In this document: positions 8,342 to 16,263 of the stretch, piece after piece
Layout of the letters: each line of letters begins with the position of its first letter
Numbering within the stretch: position 1 is the first letter of the stretch
NCBI RefSeq assembly: GCF_001544795.2
Contig: NZ_FCOI02000032.1
Span: 1-64,000 of the forward strand
DNA length: 64,000 nt
Source: Caballeronia temeraria
Lineage (GTDB): Bacteria; Pseudomonadota; Gammaproteobacteria; Burkholderiales; Burkholderiaceae
Direction: 5' to 3'
Notes under the pieces: generated by a model
Database searches by the model: none
Seen by the model: only the letters and a program-made list of their open reading frames with translations
What the model was told of the DNA's origin: nothing
Position numbers and translations under genes: made by a program

Positions 8342-8714
8342 GGCGAAGCCTCCAATAGAAGTCGACACAGAACTCAAGTATGCGCCAAAGAAAACATGCT
8401 GCATCGCGGCATGTCATGCGCGCAGACGCGCGCGGATTCTGTGTTCCATGCGGTCCACTTTTTCGCGTATTTGACACAGTATGTGTCGCCACCCGACAGG
8501 AACTCGTCCATCTGCGACAGCATCGCCCTTCAAATTCCCGATTTGAAGCAGCGCGAGTTAAACCGGCATGGAATATGCAATTGGCCTCTCTACGCAAGAG
8601 TCCGGCAATGCACCGGACGAAGCGCAGCTCGTTACCTGCATTTGAAGGCGCGCACGATGCAACCTGGTAGCGTGGTCATCCCTGGGTCGGAGGCATCACC
8701 ATTCTGGAGGAGAC
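8342..8714. promoter_or_regulatory. Intergenic control region between pterin dehydratase and xoxF
   Basis: These 373 bp must hold the promoters of both divergent genes. The clearest signal is the perfect palindrome GACACA-GTA-TGTGTC at 8473-8487. A TTGACA-like hexamer overlaps its left half (8471-8476), but no good -10 hexamer follows at 17 bp. The xoxF ribosome site, GGAGGAG, is at 8706-8712. No gene is supported inside. Confidence 0.55.
8473..8487. promoter_or_regulatory. Perfect 6-3-6 palindrome upstream of xoxF, candidate operator
   Basis: The sequence GACACAGTATGTGTC has two perfect 6-bp arms around GTA. It lies 228 bp before the xoxF start and about 130 bp before the pterin dehydratase start. 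It could bind a dimeric regulator of the methanol genes. The regulator is unknown. Confidence 0.4.
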
Positions 8715-10526
8715 ATGAACTTACGCACCCTGGTTCTTGGACTAGCGGTGGTCGCGACGGCTGGCCTGAATTCATATGTTGCCCAGGCCGACTCGCAACT
8801 CGACAGCCTGATCAAGAATCCCTCGAACTGGGCGGCGCAAGCGGGCGATTATTCGAATCACCGCTACAGCACGCTCAAGCAAATCAACGAAAACAACGTC
8901 GGCAAGCTACAGGTTGCCTGGACCATGTCGACAGGTGTGCTGCGCGGCCATGAAGGTTCGCCGCTCGTCATCGGCGACACGATGTATATCCATTCGCCGT
9001 TCCCTAACAAAGTTATCGCCATCAACCTGAAGGATCAAACCTTCATTTGGCAATACCAGCCGAAGCAGGACACGCAAGTCATCTCGGTGATGTGCTGCGA
9101 TACGGTCAACCGTGGCCTGGCTTATGGCGACGGCAAGATCTTCCTCCAGCAAGCCGATACCAAGCTCGTCGCGCTCGATGCTAAAACCGGCGACGTCGTA
9201 TGGACCGCGACGAACGGCGATCCGAAGAAAGGCGAAACCAACACCAACGCGCCGCACGTTTTCGGCGACAAGGTGCTGACCGGCATCTCGGGCGGTGAGT
9301 TCGGCGTGCGCGGACGGATCATCGCGTACAACATCAAGGACGGCAAGGAAGTCTGGAAGGCCTATAGCACCGGTCCCGACAGCGAAATGCTCATGGACCC
9401 GCAGTCGACCATGACCTGGACCGACGGCAAGATGGCGCCGGTCGGTGCGGACTCGTCGATCAAGAGCTGGCAGGGCGACCAGTGGAAGTACGGCGGTGGC
9501 ACGACATGGGGCTGGTACGCATGGGATCCCAAGCTGAATCTTGTCTACTACGGCTCGGGCAATCCGGGCACATGGAACCCGACGCAGCGTCCGGGCGACA
9601 ACAAGTGGTCGATGACGATCTTCGCACGCGATCTCAACACGGGCCAGGCGAAGTGGGTCTATCAGATGACGCCTCACGACGAGTGGGACTATGACGGCGT
9701 CAACGAGATGATCCTCTCCGACCTGAACATCGGCGGCAAGACCGTGCCGGCGATCGTTCACTTCGACCGCAATGGCTTCGGCTATACGCTGAATCGCCAG
9801 ACCGGCGAACTGCTGGTCGCGCAGAAGTACGACCCGGCGGTGAACTGGGCCGATAGCGTCGATCTGAAGAGCGGCCTGCCGATTCGCAATGCGAGCTACT
9901 CGACGCAGAAGGCCGGTCCCGATCACAACGTGAAGAACATCTGCCCCGCGGCGCTCGGCTCGAAGGACCAGCAGCCGGCCGCATTCGATCCGGGCTCGAA
10001 GCTGTTCCTCGTGCCGACGAATCACGTCTGCATGGACTACGAGCCGTTCCAGGTCGATTACGTGTCGGGTCAGCCGTTCGTCGGTGCGACGCTCTCGATG
10101 TATCCGGGTCCGAACGAGAACGGCGCGATGGGTAACTTTATCGCGTGGGATGCCTCGAAGGGCAAGATCGTGTGGTCCAAGCCGGAGAAGTTCTCGGTGT
10201 GGTCCGGCGCGCTCGCAACTGCTGGCGGCGTGGTGTTCTACGGCACGCTCGAAGGCTATCTGAAGGCAGTGCGCATCAAGGACGGCAAGGAGCTGTGGAG
10301 GTTCAAGACGCCGTCGGGCGTCATCGGCAACGTGTTCACGTACCAGTACCAGGGCAAGCAGTATGTCGGCGTGTACTCGGGCATCGGCGGCTGGGCCGGC
10401 ATCGGCATGGCGGCAGGTCTCGAGAAGTCGACGGAAGGCCTCGGCGCGGTCGGCGGCTACAAGGAGCTCGCGAAGTACACGGCTCTCGGCGGCACGCTCT
10501 TCGTGTTCGCGATTCCCGGTGGTTGA
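8715..10526 (+). CDS. xoxF: Lanthanide-dependent PQQ methanol dehydrogenase XoxF
   Basis: XoxF oxidises methanol in the periplasm with PQQ and a lanthanide. The 603-residue precursor has a signal peptide (cleavage after about AQA at 25) and an eight-blade propeller with repeated W-motifs. The vicinal disulfide pair is Cys127-Cys128. The segment HDEWDYDGVNE gives catalytic Asp325 plus Asp327, the extra acidic residue that marks lanthanide-binding XoxF and is Ala in calcium MxaF. Glu195 and Asn283 are placed as metal ligands. A strong GGAGGAG site precedes the ATG. xoxG and xoxJ follow on the same strand. No mxaI-like small subunit is present. Confidence 0.98.
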   Translation: MNLRTLVLGLAVVATAGLNSYVAQADSQLDSLIKNPSNWAAQAGDYSNHRYSTLKQINENNVGKLQVAWTMSTGVLRGHEGSPLVIGDTMYIHSPFPNKVIAINLKDQTFIWQYQPKQDTQVISVMCCDTVNRGLAYGDGKIFLQQADTKLVALDAKTGDVVWTATNGDPKKGETNTNAPHVFGDKVLTGISGGEFGVRGRIIAYNIKDGKEVWKAYSTGPDSEMLMDPQSTMTWTDGKMAPVGADSSIKSWQGDQWKYGGGTTWGWYAWDPKLNLVYYGSGNPGTWNPTQRPGDNKWSMTIFARDLNTGQAKWVYQMTPHDEWDYDGVNEMILSDLNIGGKTVPAIVHFDRNGFGYTLNRQTGELLVAQKYDPAVNWADSVDLKSGLPIRNASYSTQKAGPDHNVKNICPAALGSKDQQPAAFDPGSKLFLVPTNHVCMDYEPFQVDYVSGQPFVGATLSMYPGPNENGAMGNFIAWDASKGKIVWSKPEKFSVWSGALATAGGVVFYGTLEGYLKAVRIKDGKELWRFKTPSGVIGNVFTYQYQGKQYVGVYSGIGGWAGIGMAAGLEKSTEGLGAVGGYKELAKYTALGGTLFVFAIPGG

Positions 10527-10629
10527 TCGGGTCGCTCGGTGTACGTAATTGTTTGGCGATGCGCGGCGGCTGCAACGGCCGCCGCGCCGAAACACCCCAT
10601 ATACAAGACATGTTCAAGGAGTCAGACGT

Positions 10630-11052
10630 ATGAAAGGCCGATCACTCTTGATGCTGACGATGACGCTCGCTGCGTCGACCGCTTCGTTTGCCCAGACACC
10701 GCCCCCGATGCCTGCGCAAATCAAGCCGGTCGCGTACAAGGTCGTCGATGGCAACAAGGTAGACAGCGACACGTTGCAGGGCTGGAAGACCTGGCGCGCG
10801 CTCGCATGCGAACGCTGTCACGGGGCGAAGCAGGAGGGGATGGTCGGCCCGTCGCTGATCGATGCTTTCAAGACGCTCGACAAGAACGAGTTTCATCGAA
10901 CCGTATTCGGCGGACGCGTGGATAAAGGCATGCCCGATTTCAGCGCGAGCCAGATGATGCAGAAGAACTGGGAGAACCTTTTCGCGTATTTGAAAGGGCG
11001 CTCCGACGGAAAGATCAACCCCGGCGATCTGCAGGCAATCGATGCAAAATGA
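10630..11052 (+). CDS. xoxG: Cytochrome c partner of XoxF
   Basis: This 140-residue exported c-type cytochrome takes electrons from XoxF. It has a signal peptide (cleavage after ASFA, about 21), one haem site C60-E-R-C63-H64, and a likely axial methionine at 101 in KGMPDF. Its size and its place directly after xoxF match XoxG. The ATG at 10630 is chosen because AAGGAG lies 9 bp upstream and because it exposes a proper signal peptide. A frame open further upstream gives no signal peptide at its start. Confidence 0.93.
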   Translation: MKGRSLLMLTMTLAASTASFAQTPPPMPAQIKPVAYKVVDGNKVDSDTLQGWKTWRALACERCHGAKQEGMVGPSLIDAFKTLDKNEFHRTVFGGRVDKGMPDFSASQMMQKNWENLFAYLKGRSDGKINPGDLQAIDAK

Positions 11053-11113
11053 GGACGTTGCATGGCCGCTAAACGGCTGACGTCTGATGATTGCTCTCAT
11101 ACCGGAGGTGTCG

Positions 11114-12025
11114 ATGTCCGATCGTAATGCAAGCCGCGCCGCTTCGTTCCGATTCATAGCTGCGTTATGCGTGGCACTCGCGACGTTCTCGGCGCAACAG
11201 GCGTTCGCGCAAGGTGCGGGCGGACCGCCGCCCGATCTGCCCAACAACGATGGCGCTGACGGCATCCTGCGCGTGTGCGCCGATCCGAACAACATGCCGC
11301 TCTCGAACAAGAAGGGCGAGGGCTACGAGAACAAGATCGCGAGCCAGATGGCGAGCGATTTCGGCTACAAGCTCGAATACACGTATTGGCCGCAACGCAT
11401 GGGTTTCGTGCGCAATACGCTGCGCGAGAAAGTGCCGCAGACGGAGCGCTTCAAATGCGATCTGATCATCGGCGTGCCGAAGGGTTATGAGCTCACTGCG
11501 ACGACGCGACCGTATCTCCATTCCACGTACGCGATGGTGTTCCCGAACAAGCCCGAATACGCGAGCATCAAGGCGCCGTCGGATCTGATGAATCTTCCCC
11601 CCGATCAATTGAAGAAGATGAAGCTCGGCATCTTCGTGAAGAGTCCGGCGGTGGACTGGCTGCTCAGTCATAACCTGATCGGTCAGGCGGTGTCGTATCA
11701 AGGACAGAGCGGCGATCCCGAGGCGTTTCCCGGCGAGATGATCGAGCGCGATCTGGCGAAGGGCGATGTCGATGCGGCTTTCGTGTGGGGGCCGATCGCA
11801 GGTTATTTCGCGAATCGCTCGGATAACAAGGTGCGCCTCGTGGCGTTCCCGGCGGGTCAGCCGATCCGCTTCGACTACGAGATTTCGATGGGCGTGCGTT
11901 ACGGCGAAAAGGCGTGGCGCGACAAGGTCGATAACTGGATCGCATCGAATCAACCGAAGATCGATCAGATCCTGTCGACGTATCAGGTTCCATTGCTGCC
12001 GTTGCAGCCGGTAAGCGCGCAATGA
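11114..12025 (+). CDS. xoxJ: XoxJ periplasmic binding protein
   Basis: XoxJ is a periplasmic solute-binding-type protein of xox operons, thought to help XoxF activation or maturation. The 303-residue precursor has a signal peptide ending near QQAFA (about 32), the start of the mature domain at GILRVCADPNNMPLSNKKGEG, and the characteristic YTYWPQRMGFVRNTL block. Cys residues in RVCADP and FKCDLI could form a disulfide. GGAGG at 11104-11108 supports the ATG at 11114 over the in-frame ATG at 11087. Its stop overlaps the next start (ATGA). Confidence 0.93.
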   Translation: MSDRNASRAASFRFIAALCVALATFSAQQAFAQGAGGPPPDLPNNDGADGILRVCADPNNMPLSNKKGEGYENKIASQMASDFGYKLEYTYWPQRMGFVRNTLREKVPQTERFKCDLIIGVPKGYELTATTRPYLHSTYAMVFPNKPEYASIKAPSDLMNLPPDQLKKMKLGIFVKSPAVDWLLSHNLIGQAVSYQGQSGDPEAFPGEMIERDLAKGDVDAAFVWGPIAGYFANRSDNKVRLVAFPAGQPIRFDYEISMGVRYGEKAWRDKVDNWIASNQPKIDQILSTYQVPLLPLQPVSAQ

Positions 12026-12786
12026 AGCGGACATACGGGGGTTCTCTTCGCGCAATGGTCATGGCGCTTGTTGCTGCGATGCCGGCAGTCGCGATGGCTG
12101 CGGATGCGCCGGCGGCTTCGGCTTCGGCGCCGTCCGCCGATATCAAGCCGGCCGAGCAACTGCTTTTCATGCAACCGCATATGAATGGTGTCGAGCCGCA
12201 GACCGAACTCGACTACGCGGTAAATTATTCCGGGCCGCCGTCGAAGATCAGTGACACGTTGCGGGTGCTTGTGGTGAGTCCTGGTAACAGCAAGAACGAC
12301 GCGAAGGTGACGGATCGTACTGGTGCCGTCAACGTGCCGGGTGGTTTGCCGTGCAATCCGGCGATCATCTATTTTCTCGAGCATGACGTCGCGGAGATGG
12401 AGCAACTGACCGGCGGTCAGCGGCGCTATTTCCAGCAACGCGTGCGGATGGCGCTTGCTGCGGGGCCCGCGATTACGCCGGTGTCCAGCGAGTCGCTCGG
12501 GCTCGGCAAGCACGCGAAGGCGCAGCAGATCGTTATTCAGCCTTATTTGAACGATCCCAATGCTGAACGCTTCACGAAGTACACGGCCAAGCGCTATACG
12601 TTCGTCATGGCCGATGATGTACCCGGGCGGTTGCTTTTGATTCGCACCGAAGTGCCCGGTGACGGGAATGATTTTGCGCATCCGCTGCAGAAGGAGACGA
12701 TTGCTTATCAAGGGACGCTCAAGAATTTGAATGCGCCGGGGGGTGCGCCGGTTAAGGGGGCTAATGCGCCTCGGGCTAGTCGGTGA
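12022..12786 (+). CDS. Exported protein of unknown function in the xox operon
   Basis: The 254-residue protein has a signal peptide (cleavage after AVAMA, about 26), an Ala/Ser-rich stretch after it, a body with a single cysteine (Cys111 in GLPCNPAII), and a Pro/Gly/Ala-rich tail. It overlaps xoxJ by 4 nt, so it is made together with XoxJ and is very likely periplasmic. I do not recognise a family. The tight coupling suggests a role in XoxF maturation, electron transfer or lanthanide/PQQ handling. The operon stops here: the palindromic repeat begins about 10 bp after the stop codon. Confidence 0.8.
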   Translation: MKRTYGGSLRAMVMALVAAMPAVAMAADAPAASASAPSADIKPAEQLLFMQPHMNGVEPQTELDYAVNYSGPPSKISDTLRVLVVSPGNSKNDAKVTDRTGAVNVPGGLPCNPAIIYFLEHDVAEMEQLTGGQRRYFQQRVRMALAAGPAITPVSSESLGLGKHAKAQQIVIQPYLNDPNAERFTKYTAKRYTFVMADDVPGRLLLIRTEVPGDGNDFAHPLQKETIAYQGTLKNLNAPGGAPVKGANAPRASR

Positions 12787-12796
12787 TTCTTATGTT

Positions 12797-13420
12797 TCGT
12801 TTTCGCCGGATCCCGTTTTGTTGTTGGTCTATTAGCGCTGCCCCTATGCGGGGCGGCAGTCACTTTCTTTGCTGCTGCAAAGAAAGTAACCAAAGAAAGC
12901 AGCTTTTCAGGCCCGCGGTCACACGTAGTTTGAGTAGTTCTCTCGTCCTCGGTGGCACTCGCCTAAAGAGTGCCCTCCTAGGCCCAACCGGGCTTGGATC
13001 GCGCACGGTCTGACTAGCTAGTCGTCTTAGGGCGCTGGTTCAGCACGAAAGAGTTTCGGCACAGCGCTCCGCGCTGCCGTTGGGTCGGCAAGGGAAACCA
13101 ACGGGTGGCAGATGCAGTGAGATGGAAGTATTAGTAGAGAAGCTCATGCGTCCCCGATGCACCGGTCGGCCGCGAAGCGGGCCGGAGCCATTTCGTGCTG
13201 AACCAGTGTGTTGTGCGTCGCGATGTGACAGACCGTGCGCGAGCCAAGCCCGGCTGGGCCTTTGAGGGCGACACTTAGGCGAGTGCCACCGAGGACGAGA
13301 GAACTACCCAAATTGCGTGTGACCGCGGGCGTATCGAGCTGCTTTCTTTGGTTACTTTCTTTGCAGCAGCAAAGAAAGTGACTGCCGCCCCGCATAGGGG
13401 CAGTGCTAATAGACCGACGC
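12797..13420. repeat. Complete 620-bp large palindromic repeat, copy 3
   Basis: Same element as 7356-7957. It shares the outer TTTTCGCCGGATCCCG, TATTAGC, GGGGCGGCAGTCAC, CAAAGAAAGTAACC, GGCCCGCGGTCACACG, GCACTCGCCTAAAGAGTGCC and GATCGCGCACGGTCTGAC blocks and their reverse complements on the right side. The central 60 bp (about 13100-13160) differ from copy 2, while the arms are nearly identical. No gene is supported inside. It separates the xox operon from the LysR-relay operon, whose first start codon is about 50 bp beyond the right end. Confidence 0.9.
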
Positions 13421-13472
13421 GAATTCAGGATTCCACAAAAGCCCAATCCCCCGACCCGACGACGAACCCTCA

Positions 13473-14447
13473 GTGAATTTCATCCGCTCTCTGACCCTGC
13501 GTCAGTTGCAAATCTTCGTGATAGCGAGCCGCTGTCCGAGCTTCGCCCGCGCGGCGGAAGAATTGCACCTGACGCAGCCAGCGGTATCGATGCAAATCCG
13601 GCAACTGGAAGACGCGATAGGCCTGCCGCTTTTTGAACGAGTCGCCCGACGCCTCTCGCTAACGGAGGCCGGCGAAAGGCTTTCACACCACGCAACCCGC
13701 ATACTAGGCGAGATAAAAGACGCCGAAGACGCGATGATGTCGCTCACACAAGCTGACAGCGGTTCGATAGCGGTAAGCATCGTCAGCTCGGCGACATACT
13801 TCGCACCCAAGCTTCTCGCGCTCTACAGGCAGCAGTATCCGAAAGTCGATGTGCACTTCTCCGTAGGAAACCGCGAAACGCTTCTGCGTCTCTTGCAGGA
13901 CAATGCAACCGATCTGGCCATCATGGGGCGGCCGCCGCCCGAACTCGGGACGACAGCCGAACCGCTCGCCTATCATCCGCACGTGATCGTCGCGCCGCTC
14001 TCGCATCCGTTGCGTCATGCAAAGCGATTCGACTTGCAGGAACTCGCGAATGATACATTCCTCCTGCGCGAGCCCGGCTCGGGCACGCGCGCGGTCGCCG
14101 AGCACGTCTTCCGGCAAAACCTCTTCGTGCCCGCGCACAGCGTCACGCTCGGCAGCAACGAAACCATCAAGCAGGCGGTGATGGCAGGCATGGGCGTGAG
14201 TCTCATCTCACTGCATACACTGTCGCTGGAGTTGCGCACCGGCGAGATCGCCGTGCTCGACGTCAACGGCACGCCCGTCGAACGAACCTGGCAACTCGTG
14301 CATTCGCGCTCGAAACAACTTTCGCCGACGTGTCTCGCATTCCGCCGTTTCCTCCTCGAAAACGCAGAGCCGTTCCTGGAGCGCGAATACGCACAGTTCG
14401 GCTTGCGCCGCCCCAGGCGTCTCGCAGAGACAAGCGACGTCCGATGA
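13473..14447 (+). CDS. LysR family regulator (CbbR-like) coupled to the quinoprotein relay genes
   Basis: This 324-residue LysR protein has an N-terminal winged helix-turn-helix (residues 6-65: LRQLQIFVIASRCPSFARAA, then TQPAVSMQIRQLE) and a type-2 periplasmic-binding-like effector domain. The effector domain includes LLREPGSGTRAVAE, as in CbbR-type members. The GTG at 13473 is the only start that gives a full HTH. Its stop overlaps the start of the metallohydrolase gene (ATGA). A regulator co-translated with its likely targets is unusual, since LysR genes are normally divergent. It may control the relay genes or xox genes; the ligand is unknown. Confidence 0.93.
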   Translation: MNFIRSLTLRQLQIFVIASRCPSFARAAEELHLTQPAVSMQIRQLEDAIGLPLFERVARRLSLTEAGERLSHHATRILGEIKDAEDAMMSLTQADSGSIAVSIVSSATYFAPKLLALYRQQYPKVDVHFSVGNRETLLRLLQDNATDLAIMGRPPPELGTTAEPLAYHPHVIVAPLSHPLRHAKRFDLQELANDTFLLREPGSGTRAVAEHVFRQNLFVPAHSVTLGSNETIKQAVMAGMGVSLISLHTLSLELRTGEIAVLDVNGTPVERTWQLVHSRSKQLSPTCLAFRRFLLENAEPFLEREYAQFGLRRPRRLAETSDVR

Positions 14448-15376
14448 ACATTGCATCGGCCTGGCGTCATGTCGTGTTCTTCATACTTATCGCGTGCGCC
14501 ACCATCGCGCGTAGCGAGACTGCATTGCCGGTCACGCAAATCGCACCGGGCAATTACGCCCATCGCGGCCACGACGAAGTCGCGACACGCGAGAACGGCG
14601 GCGATATCGCGAACGTCGGCTTTATCGTCGGAACGCGCTGCGTCGCCGTGATCGACACAGGCGGCACGCTCGCGGAAGGCCGGGCGTTGCGCGCCGCAAT
14701 ACGCGCCGTGACGACGCTGCCGGTTTGCTATGTCATCAACACGCACATGCATCCGGATCATATCTTCGGCAATGCTGCATTCAAGGACGATCATCCGCAA
14801 TTCGTCGGCAGCACGAAGCTGGCACAAGCGGAAGCCTCGCGCGCGGACAACTATATGCGCGCGCTGAATCGCGAACTGGGCAGCGCAGCGGCGGGCAGCG
14901 AGATCATCATGCCGACGAAGACAATCGACGGCACAGGCACGATCGATCTCGGCGGGCGCACGGTCACTTTGCGTACATGGAAAACCGCGCATACCAACAA
15001 CGATTTGACGGTATACGATGAGAAGAGCGGCACGTTGTGGACTGGCGATCTGTTATTTGTGCGCTGCATTCCCGTAGTCGATGGCAGCGTGCTCGGCTGG
15101 CTCGACGATATCGCGCGCATTCGCCAGATGAATCCGCGTCATGTCGTGCCGGGACACGGTCCGCTCGATCCGCCGTGGCATCAATCGCTCGATGCCGAAG
15201 AGCGCTATCTCGCCGATCTGGCGCGCGATGTGCGTGCGGCCATCAAGCGAGGGGAAACGATCCGGCAAGCCGTCGATAACATCGGTCTCGACGAGAAAGA
15301 CAAGTGGCTTCTCTTCGATAACTATCACCGTCGCAATGTGACGGCCGCGTATGCGGAGCTCGAGTGGGAGCAGTAG
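14444..15376 (+). CDS. Quinoprotein relay system zinc metallohydrolase 1 (MBL fold, exported)
   Basis: This is a 310-residue metallo-beta-lactamase-fold protein with a signal peptide (about 1-24). All zinc ligands are present: H101-M-H103-P-D105-H106, H183 in TAHTNNDL, D202 in WTGDLLF, and H238 in VPGHGP. It belongs to the family found with PQQ dehydrogenases next to a SoxYZ-like carrier; the substrate is not known. The ATG at 14444 overlaps the LysR stop, and starting there gives the signal peptide. It contrasts with its degenerate paralogue two genes downstream. Confidence 0.92.
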   Translation: MNIASAWRHVVFFILIACATIARSETALPVTQIAPGNYAHRGHDEVATRENGGDIANVGFIVGTRCVAVIDTGGTLAEGRALRAAIRAVTTLPVCYVINTHMHPDHIFGNAAFKDDHPQFVGSTKLAQAEASRADNYMRALNRELGSAAAGSEIIMPTKTIDGTGTIDLGGRTVTLRTWKTAHTNNDLTVYDEKSGTLWTGDLLFVRCIPVVDGSVLGWLDDIARIRQMNPRHVVPGHGPLDPPWHQSLDAEERYLADLARDVRAAIKRGETIRQAVDNIGLDEKDKWLLFDNYHRRNVTAAYAELEWEQ

Positions 15377-15396
15377 TGCAGCACTGGAGGGACATC

Positions 15397-16263
15397 ATGA
15401 ATACAGCATGGTCCGGCAATCGCGTGATGACGATCGCGAGTCTCGCAGCCGCGGCGCTCGCGCCCTATGCCGCGCAGGCGGCGCAGCCCGACGACGATCC
15501 CGACAAAGTCGCGCGCTGGGTCGATTTCAGGGAAGGCACGTTCAAGGGCCGCACGATCGACACGCACGCCGATGCCGTCATCAAGCTCGACGCACCCGCG
15601 CGCGCAGCGGATGCCGCCGTTGTGCCGATTGCGATCAACGCGCAATTTCCGCAGACGCCCTCGCATTACATCAGGAAGGTCTATCTTTTCATCGACGAAA
15701 ATCCCGAGCCTTATGCGGGATCGTTCGAGTTCACGCCGGAATCGGGACTCGCGACGATCGAAACACGCGTGCGCGTGGAGGACTACACATTCATGCGCGT
15801 AGTCGCCGAGACTAACGACGGCAAGCTCTATAGCGCGGTCCGCTTCGTGAAGGCATCGGGCGGCTGTTCGGCACCGGCCGACAAGGACGAAGACGCCGCC
15901 GAGCGCGCGGCGGGACAAGTCAAGCTTCAGGCCGAAGGACAGCCCGTGACGGGCAAGCCCGAGCTCGCGCAATTGATGGTGCGTCACCCGAATCGAACCG
16001 GCATGGCGATGAATCAGGTCACGCGAAATTACGCGTCGGCGTATTTCATTCGCAAGATCTCGGTCACGTATGCGGATAAGCCGGTGATGACCGCGAACGT
16101 CAATTTCTCGATCAGCGAGAACCCGAACTTCCGCTTCTATTTCGTGCCGAGCGGCAGTGGCGAACTGAAGGCGTACATCGAGGATACGAAGAACAAGCAT
16201 TGGGACGGCGCCGTGGCGGTCACCGCGCAGCCGGGCGGCGCGCAAACATCGGCGATGAAATGA
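15397..16263 (+). CDS. Quinoprotein dehydrogenase-associated SoxYZ-like carrier protein
   Basis: This 288-residue exported protein fuses a SoxY-like domain (about 35-160) with a SoxZ-like domain (about 185-288). In sulfur oxidation SoxY carries the substrate on a C-terminal GGC cysteine. Here the equivalent is Cys157 in KASGGCSAP, at the end of the first domain. This fused form is found beside PQQ alcohol dehydrogenases, where it may carry a thiol-bound intermediate between partner enzymes. GGAGG at 15386-15390 supports the ATG at 15397. It lies between the two MBL genes and overlaps the second by 4 nt. Confidence 0.92.
   Translation: MNTAWSGNRVMTIASLAAAALAPYAAQAAQPDDDPDKVARWVDFREGTFKGRTIDTHADAVIKLDAPARAADAAVVPIAINAQFPQTPSHYIRKVYLFIDENPEPYAGSFEFTPESGLATIETRVRVEDYTFMRVVAETNDGKLYSAVRFVKASGGCSAPADKDEDAAERAAGQVKLQAEGQPVTGKPELAQLMVRHPNRTGMAMNQVTRNYASAYFIRKISVTYADKPVMTANVNFSISENPNFRFYFVPSGSGELKAYIEDTKNKHWDGAVAVTAQPGGAQTSAMK

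Noticed and set aside
8907..10595. 562-residue open frame antisense to xoxF
   Set aside because: Arises from the GC-rich third positions of a strongly supported gene; no start context or family.
7356..13420. Palindromic repeats as an insertion sequence
   Set aside because: No transposase frame is inside and no clear target-site duplication could be seen at the ends; kept as a repeat of unknown mobility.
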